The translations under genes were made by a program, and so were the position numbers. Below the pieces are notes generated by a model. It saw only the letters and a list, made by a program, of their open reading frames with translations. It was not told the origin of the DNA and made no database searches. 9,697 bases of DNA, taken from contig JACDCH010000377.1 of NCBI GenBank assembly GCA_013694495.1, positions 1 through 9,697 on the forward strand, written 5' to 3'. Positions 6,364-9,697 of the stretch are shown here, piece by piece. Numbering within the stretch: the first letter of the stretch is position 1; the number at the start of each line of letters is the position of its first letter. The DNA is from Acidimicrobiia bacterium. GTDB taxonomy: Bacteria; Actinomycetota; Acidimicrobiia; Acidimicrobiales; JACDCH01.

Positions 6364-7119
6364 TCAGGAATTCTTCGAGATCTTTGCCTTCAGGGCGGCC
6401 AGGCGCTCCTGGAACGCCGGCTGGCGCACCGACCAGATCTGGGGCTCGAGCTCGCGCTCGACGGCGGGCCTGTGCTCGTCGATGTCGGCCATCGCCGCGA
6501 TCGACTCCTTCATGCGCACGACGAGGCCGGGCGGGCCGTTGGCGGCGCGGCCGGCCATCGCCTGGGCGGCGGGGAGGAGGGCGTCGTCGTCGTGGCAGCG
6601 CCACACGAGGCCGCAGCGCTCGGCCTCCTCGGCCGACAGCACCTCGCCGAACACGACGGCGGCGAACACGGCCTGCGGCCCGGTGATGCGCCGGAACATC
6701 CACGTGTGGCCCCCGCCCGGGTGGAGGCCGAGCTGCAGGAACCGGGTGTCGAAGCGGGCCGAGCGGCCGGCGAGGCGCAGGTCACACACCAACGCGAGGT
6801 TCATGCCGGCCCCGACCGCAGCGCCGTTGACGGCGGCGATGGTGGGGAGGGGGCAGCGACCGACGCGCAGGAAGCCCTCGTAGACGGCGAGCAGCCCCTC
6901 GCGCTCCGATGCCCCGAGGTGCGAGAGGTCGGCGCCGGCGCAGAAGGCCGGCGGGGCGCCGGTGACGACCACGGCGCCCACGTCGTCGCGCCCCTCGAGC
7001 TCGTCGAAGGCGGCGACGATGTCGTCGCAGAGGCCCAGGTCGAGGGCGTTGCGGCGGTCGGGGTCGTTCAGCGTGACGGTGGCGACCCGGTCGGCCACGT
7101 CGAGCAGGACGCGGCTCAC
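6364..7119 (-). CDS. Crotonase-superfamily protein (enoyl-CoA hydratase/isomerase fold)
   Basis: A 251-residue protein with the full crotonase core: NDPDRRNALD (18-27), first oxyanion-hole segment AFCAGADLSHLG (58-69), second segment VNGAAVGAGMNLALVCDLRL (98-117), and FLQLGLHPGGGHTWMFRRITG (127-147). The superfamily binds acyl-CoA thioesters and stabilises enolate intermediates. Aligned to rat enoyl-CoA hydratase, the two catalytic glutamates (Glu144, Glu164) fall on Asn107 and Phe127, so ordinary hydration of enoyl-CoA is unlikely; isomerase, hydrolase or another reaction remains possible. The start is GTG 7119, overlapping the stop of the SDR gene as GTGA; open frame further upstream is a shadow. 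It is the last gene of a three-gene operon with the SDR and acyltransferase. Fold certain, reaction uncertain. Confidence 0.9.
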   Translation of the reverse strand: MSRVLLDVADRVATVTLNDPDRRNALDLGLCDDIVAAFDELEGRDDVGAVVVTGAPPAFCAGADLSHLGASEREGLLAVYEGFLRVGRCPLPTIAAVNGAAVGAGMNLALVCDLRLAGRSARFDTRFLQLGLHPGGGHTWMFRRITGPQAVFAAVVFGEVLSAEEAERCGLVWRCHDDDALLPAAQAMAGRAANGPPGLVVRMKESIAAMADIDEHRPAVERELEPQIWSVRQPAFQERLAALKAKISKNS

Positions 7120-8159
7120 TCGGCAGGCTCCCGCACCACGGCCGGGGAGTGCCGGAAGAAGTCCTCGACGTCGCGCTCGTAGCGGTAGGTGGCCGGCTGG
7201 CCGATCGTGCTCCGCAGCCGCATCGCCTCGACGAACGCCTCGACCGTGCCGGCCGACGTGTAGCCGTAGTTGAAGCCCGCCTCCTTGAGCCGGCGGTTGT
7301 CGACGCCCCGGCCGTAGCGCAGGACGTCCATCACCTCGGGCGTGAGCTCGATGCCGACTCGGGAGAGCGGCGTGCTCGTGAACCCGGTGAAGCCGAAGGG
7401 CGGCAGGGGCAGCGTGCGCTTGCCGCAGATCGCCGCCACCTCCGTCCACGGGAGCAGGCCGTCGGCGGCGACGTTGTAGATGCCCGGTAGCTGGCGATCG
7501 AGCACGAACAGGATCGCCCGGATGACGTCGTCCTCGTGCACGAACTGGAAGCGGGGGTCGAAGCCGAGGATGCGGGGCACCAAGGGCAGCGACAGGGCCT
7601 TCGACAGCGGCGTGCGGATGTCGGGCCCGAGCACGTTCGAGAACCGCAGCAGCGAGACGGTGACGTGCGGGTTGTCCTCGGCGAAGTCGCGCACGTAGCC
7701 CTCGACCTCGAGCAGGCTGCGCTCCACCGCGGTGCGGGGTGGGCTGGTGCGGACGTTCTCCTCGCGGAACATGTTCGGGTCCCGGGCCCCGGCGCCGTAG
7801 ACGAGGGTCGACGACTTCACGACGACGTCGCGCACGGTCGAGCCCGCCGCCGACGCGGCGGCGAAGAGGTTCATGGTGCCGATGACGTTGATCTCGTGGA
7901 TCGTCCTCGACTTCACGCCCGACGAGTCCATCATCAGGAACGTGTGGACGATCGTGTCGACCTTGGTGGCCTTCACGATGCGGGCGAGGATCGAGTAGTT
8001 CTCGTCGGAGCGCACGTACTCGGTGCGCTCGAGCTCGACGGTGGGCTCGTGGCGGTCGAGGCCGACGATGACGTCGACGCTCGGGTCGCGCTCGAGGTGC
8101 TGGGCCACCCGGCCACCCCAGAACGTGGCCAGGCCGGTGACGAGGACGCGCCGGCCCAT
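7116..8159 (-). CDS. Atypical extended SDR (NAD-dependent epimerase/dehydratase family)
   Basis: A 347-residue protein with a Rossmann start VLVTGLATFWGGRVAQHL (5-22), Asp35 after the second strand (NAD preference), HEINVIGTMNLFAAA (88-102) and KSSTLVYGAG (115-124), all typical of extended SDRs such as GalE. The catalytic YxxxK is absent: where Y-x-x-x-K-x-x-x-E is expected the protein has Thr143, Arg147 and Glu151 (TAVERSLLE). In M. tuberculosis a homologous-looking gene, galE2 (Rv0501), sits next to acyltransferase Rv0502, the same pairing as here. A UDP-glucose epimerase call by homology would be unsafe; a lipid- or glycan-linked role with the acyltransferase is more likely (inference). 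Its ATG overlaps the acyltransferase stop (TGATG). Confidence 0.88.
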   Translation of the reverse strand: MGRRVLVTGLATFWGGRVAQHLERDPSVDVIVGLDRHEPTVELERTEYVRSDENYSILARIVKATKVDTIVHTFLMMDSSGVKSRTIHEINVIGTMNLFAAASAAGSTVRDVVVKSSTLVYGAGARDPNMFREENVRTSPPRTAVERSLLEVEGYVRDFAEDNPHVTVSLLRFSNVLGPDIRTPLSKALSLPLVPRILGFDPRFQFVHEDDVIRAILFVLDRQLPGIYNVAADGLLPWTEVAAICGKRTLPLPPFGFTGFTSTPLSRVGIELTPEVMDVLRYGRGVDNRRLKEAGFNYGYTSAGTVEAFVEAMRLRSTIGQPATYRYERDVEDFFRHSPAVVREPAE

Positions 8160-9040
8160 CAGCCGAACCAGATGCTTCGCCGCGTGCGGAGCATGTCGTA
8201 GAGGGCCTCCTGGATCTTCTCCCGCACTTCCTCGGAGTGGTCCATGACCTTGCTCTTGCTGTACCGGGGCTGGTCGGGGGCGACGTCGAAGTGGATCGGC
8301 TCGAGCACCCGGATCTTGAACTTGGCCGGGAACGGCAGGGCGAGCCCGAGCGGTCCGAACATGAGCATGTTGGCGGTGATGGGCACGTAGGGGACGCCGA
8401 GCGGCTTGGCCAGCGCCCCCAGGTTGAGCAGCGTCGGCATCGACTCCTCGGCGCCCATCACGGCGATGGGGATGACGGGGACGCCGGCCCGCATGGCGAT
8501 CTCCACGAAGCCGCCGCGCCCGAAGCGCCGCAGCTTGTACCGCTCGCTGTAGAGCTTGCTCGTGCCCTTGGTGCCCTCGGGGAACACGAGCGCCAGCTGC
8601 CCCTGCTCCCGGAGCAGCCGGTAGGCGTTGTGCGGGTTGGCCACGACGCCGCCGGACCGGGCCCACAGCGTGCTCAACACCGGCAGCGTGCGGAAGATGT
8701 ACTCGGCCATGCCGTAGACCGGCCGGCCGAGCTCGGTCTCGATGCCGTGCATGATCGCCGGCGCATCGGAGGGGACGGCGGCGGCGTGGTTCGACACGAG
8801 CAGGGCGCCGCCCTCGGCCGGGATGTGCTCCAGACCCTCCCACTCGACCCGGAACCAGCGCCGGTACATGGGCTCGTAGACCTTGCGGACGAACTCCCGG
8901 AACCGCTCGGAACGGCCCCACTCGTCGACGTCGGAGCGGCGGGGGTCGTCGAGCGGCTCGGGGACCTCTGCCGGCAGCGAAACGGGCACGAGGGCACGCT
9001 CCGTGGTGCGCACGACGGAGGAGCGGGGCTCGTTCGGCAC
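8159..9040 (-). CDS. Lysophospholipid acyltransferase family protein (PlsC-like)
   Basis: A 293-residue acyltransferase of the LPLAT superfamily. Motif I is SNHAAAVPSDAP (83-94); the catalytic His85 is followed by Asp92, a wider H-x6-D spacing than the textbook H-x4-D but, as I recall, usual in the Rv0502-like actinobacterial subgroup. Motif III is VFPEGTKG (152-159), and motif IV is VPVIPIAV (187-194). Such enzymes transfer an acyl chain from acyl-CoA or acyl-ACP to a glycerol-phosphate-type or other lipid hydroxyl at the inner face of the membrane. No strong membrane segment is evident; the first 40 residues look flexible and acidic. The start is GTG 9040, with TACGAT eight bases upstream and no Shine-Dalgarno, so the operon mRNA probably begins at the start codon. 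First gene of the acyltransferase-SDR-crotonase operon. Confidence 0.92.
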   Translation of the reverse strand: MPNEPRSSVVRTTERALVPVSLPAEVPEPLDDPRRSDVDEWGRSERFREFVRKVYEPMYRRWFRVEWEGLEHIPAEGGALLVSNHAAAVPSDAPAIMHGIETELGRPVYGMAEYIFRTLPVLSTLWARSGGVVANPHNAYRLLREQGQLALVFPEGTKGTSKLYSERYKLRRFGRGGFVEIAMRAGVPVIPIAVMGAEESMPTLLNLGALAKPLGVPYVPITANMLMFGPLGLALPFPAKFKIRVLEPIHFDVAPDQPRYSKSKVMDHSEEVREKIQEALYDMLRTRRSIWFG

Positions 9041-9048
9041 GGCGGGCG

Positions 9049-9054
9049 ATCGTA
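9049..9054 (-). promoter_or_regulatory. Putative -10 element (TACGAT) of the acyltransferase-SDR-crotonase operon
   Basis: The minus strand reads TACGAT, then eight bases, then GTG 9040. The element and the GC-rich bases after it closely match those before the lipoprotein gene, supporting a real leaderless promoter. No -35 is recognised. Confidence 0.5.
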
Positions 9055-9102
9055 CCTCCCGGGCTCCGGAGGTCCCCCGGCGGTCCCGAGGGCCCCTTCA
9101 CT

Positions 9103-9123
9103 GTCACACCCCCCGGGGAAGAT
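9103..9123 (+). promoter_or_regulatory. Putative damage-type promoter of the small gene at 9131
   Basis: GTCACACCCCCCGGGGA (9103-9119) overlaps GAAGAT (9118-9123), which ends seven bases before ATG 9131. It is identical over 17 bases and in spacing to the block before the AbiEi-like gene on the other strand. The preceding bases CT give CTGTCA at the -35-like position. Confidence 0.5.
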
Positions 9124-9130
9124 GGCGTCG

Positions 9131-9451
9131 ATGCCGGCTCGCTCGTCCCTCCAGTTCAGCTCCATCGTCCGGGCCGTCAACAGTGCCGCCCGGGGCCACG
9201 GCCTCCGCCCGCCCACGTTCCGCTCGCCGCCCCAGGTCCCGGGCGCCGCCCGCACCATCCGGCGCTGGCCCAACGGGGCGGTCACCGTGGCCGTCGCCTT
9301 CAAGGACCGGCCCTGGGCCGTCGTGGTGTCCGACTGCATCGAGGGCACCATCGTGGCCAACGACCTCTCCGCCGCCGACGCCCTGCGGGCCCGCACCGCG
9401 CTGTGGGCCGAGGTGGGCGACGACCCGAACGTCCACGGAGCCGCGGCATGA
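9131..9451 (+). CDS. Small protein of unknown function
   Basis: A 106-residue protein starting MPARSSLQFSSIVRAVNSAA. It has a basic N-terminal helix (about 10-22), a Pro-rich turn (FRSPPQVPGAARTIRR), then a beta-rich core (AVTVAVAFKDRPWAVVVSDC) and an Ala-rich C-terminal helix (LSAADALRARTALWAEVG). The alternation of strands and helices looks like a real folded protein, but I cannot name a family. No signal peptide or membrane segment is seen. ATG 9122, three codons earlier, is in frame; ATG 9131 is chosen because it stands 11 bases after the 17-base promoter block exactly as in the AbiEi-like gene. If the promoter is of the DNA-damage type, this protein may be part of a repair response, which is speculation. 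Confidence 0.65.
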   Translation: MPARSSLQFSSIVRAVNSAARGHGLRPPTFRSPPQVPGAARTIRRWPNGAVTVAVAFKDRPWAVVVSDCIEGTIVANDLSAADALRARTALWAEVGDDPNVHGAAA

Positions 9452-9456
9452 CGTCG

Positions 9457-9462
9457 TACCGT
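9457..9462 (+). promoter_or_regulatory. Possible -10 element (TACCGT) of the tRNA gene
   Basis: TACCGT matches TANNNT and ends nine bases before the first base of the tRNA, which would give a very short 5' leader. It begins six bases after the stop of the small gene, so the tRNA could alternatively be processed from read-through transcript. Confidence 0.3.
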
Positions 9463-9471
9463 TGGCCGTGG

Positions 9472-9547
9472 GCCCCCGTAGCCCAACTGGCAGCAGGCAT
9501 CCGGCTTAAACCCGGTCACGGTGCGGGTTCGAGTCCCGCCGGGGGCA
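9472..9547 (+). tRNA. tRNA with anticodon UAA (reads UUA, Leu) but short variable loop
   Basis: A 76-base cloverleaf can be drawn. The acceptor GCCCCCG (9472-9478) pairs fully with CGGGGGC (9540-9546), with discriminator A9547. The D arm is 9481-9498 with a 3-base-pair stem GCC/GGC and a long loop containing the conserved GG. The anticodon stem 9500-9504/9512-9516 has four GC pairs and a T-T mismatch at its outer end. The loop CTTAAAC (9505-9511) has T33 and anticodon TAA. The T arm GCGGG-TTCGAGT-CCCGC (9523-9539) is perfect. CCA is not encoded. The variable loop is only six bases (9517-9522), whereas bacterial tRNA-Leu normally has a long variable arm, so Leu identity is uncertain. Confidence 0.8.
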
Positions 9548-9578
9548 CGGCGACGGTTCTGCTCGCCCTCCTGCGTGC

Positions 9579-9584
9579 TTCGAT
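9579..9584 (+). promoter_or_regulatory. Possible -10 element (TTCGAT) of the Pro-rich gene
   Basis: TTCGAT differs by one base from the TACGAT found before the lipoprotein and acyltransferase genes and ends nine bases before ATG 9594, the same spacing as for the lipoprotein. Confidence 0.35.
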
Positions 9585-9593
9585 GGGCGCGGC

Positions 9594-9697
9594 ATGGACC
9601 GTCCCCCTGGTGATCCCGTCTACCCGGCGCACCCGCCGCTCGGTCCGCCGGCGCCGCCGGTTCCGCCGGGCGGGGTCCGACCGATGGCGGCCTGGGG
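9594..9697 (+). CDS. Start of a Pro-rich protein, truncated by the window end
   Basis: ATG 9594 opens a frame of 34 codons to the window edge beginning MDRPPGDPVYPAHPPLGPPA and ending PGGVRPMAAWG. A Pro/Gly-rich cytoplasmic N-terminal tail before MAAWG-like residues is typical of small actinobacterial membrane proteins, but the membrane part is outside the window, so this is a guess. An overlapping frame from ATG 9583 gives an Arg-rich peptide that looks like a shadow. Confidence 0.5.
   Translation, partial: MDRPPGDPVYPAHPPLGPPAPPVPPGGVRPMAAW

Noticed and set aside
5363..6686. Plus-strand open frames opposite the AbiEi-like gene and crotonase
   Set aside because: Shadows of genes with clear domain motifs; composition is Arg/Pro-rich and they run through the repeats.
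8237..9121. Plus-strand frame extending far upstream of the small gene
   Set aside because: The upstream part is antisense to the acyltransferase and reads as a shadow; only the part from 9131 is kept.

Overview
The window is about 9.7 kb of very GC-rich bacterial DNA with almost no TTA on either strand. It looks like an actinomycete (Actinomycetota) chromosome. The DUF501-Ppx/GppA pair, many GTG starts, 4-base GTGA gene overlaps and TANNNT promoters placed directly before start codons all fit this. The acyltransferase/epimerase pair also fits, and an Acidimicrobiia-like member is my guess, but I cannot prove the class from sequence alone.

Layout: (1) 1-1115, plus strand: the end of a DUF501 protein overlapping an exopolyphosphatase/GppA-type phosphatase. 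(2) 1185-3341, minus strand: a Lys/Ala-rich helical protein of unknown role, a nucleotidyltransferase of the aminoglycoside-2''-adenylyltransferase type, and a secreted lipoprotein that overlaps the nucleotidyltransferase by 4 bases. (3) 3380-5072, plus strand: a class V aminotransferase followed 13 bases later by a RimJ-like acetyltransferase. (4) 5105-6357: an orphan AbiEi-like/DUF559 gene on the minus strand, bracketed by two copies of a ~73 bp repeat unit on each side. (5) 6364-9040, minus strand: a three-gene overlapping operon of acyltransferase, atypical SDR and crotonase-fold protein, probably for lipid or acyl-CoA metabolism. (6) 9131-9697, plus strand: a small unknown protein, a tRNA with a UAA anticodon but no long variable arm, and the start of a Pro-rich protein.

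The most interesting signals are non-coding. The four repeat units share one architecture: two direct GATGCA boxes 18 bases apart, then an inverted TGCATC box 32-33 bases on. They fill both spacers around the AbiEi-like gene. That gene and an unrelated small gene 3 kb away carry an identical 17-base upstream block at exactly the same distance from an ATG. The spacing resembles the mycobacterial RecA-independent (PafBC-type) DNA-damage promoter. Several other genes have a TACGAT-like -10 element 8-9 bases before the start codon, pointing to leaderless mRNAs.

Two enzymes of the lipid operon lack canonical catalytic residues: the crotonase lacks both hydratase glutamates and the SDR lacks YxxxK. 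They should not be annotated by fold alone as an enoyl-CoA hydratase and a sugar epimerase. No stretch longer than 300 bases is without a gene.
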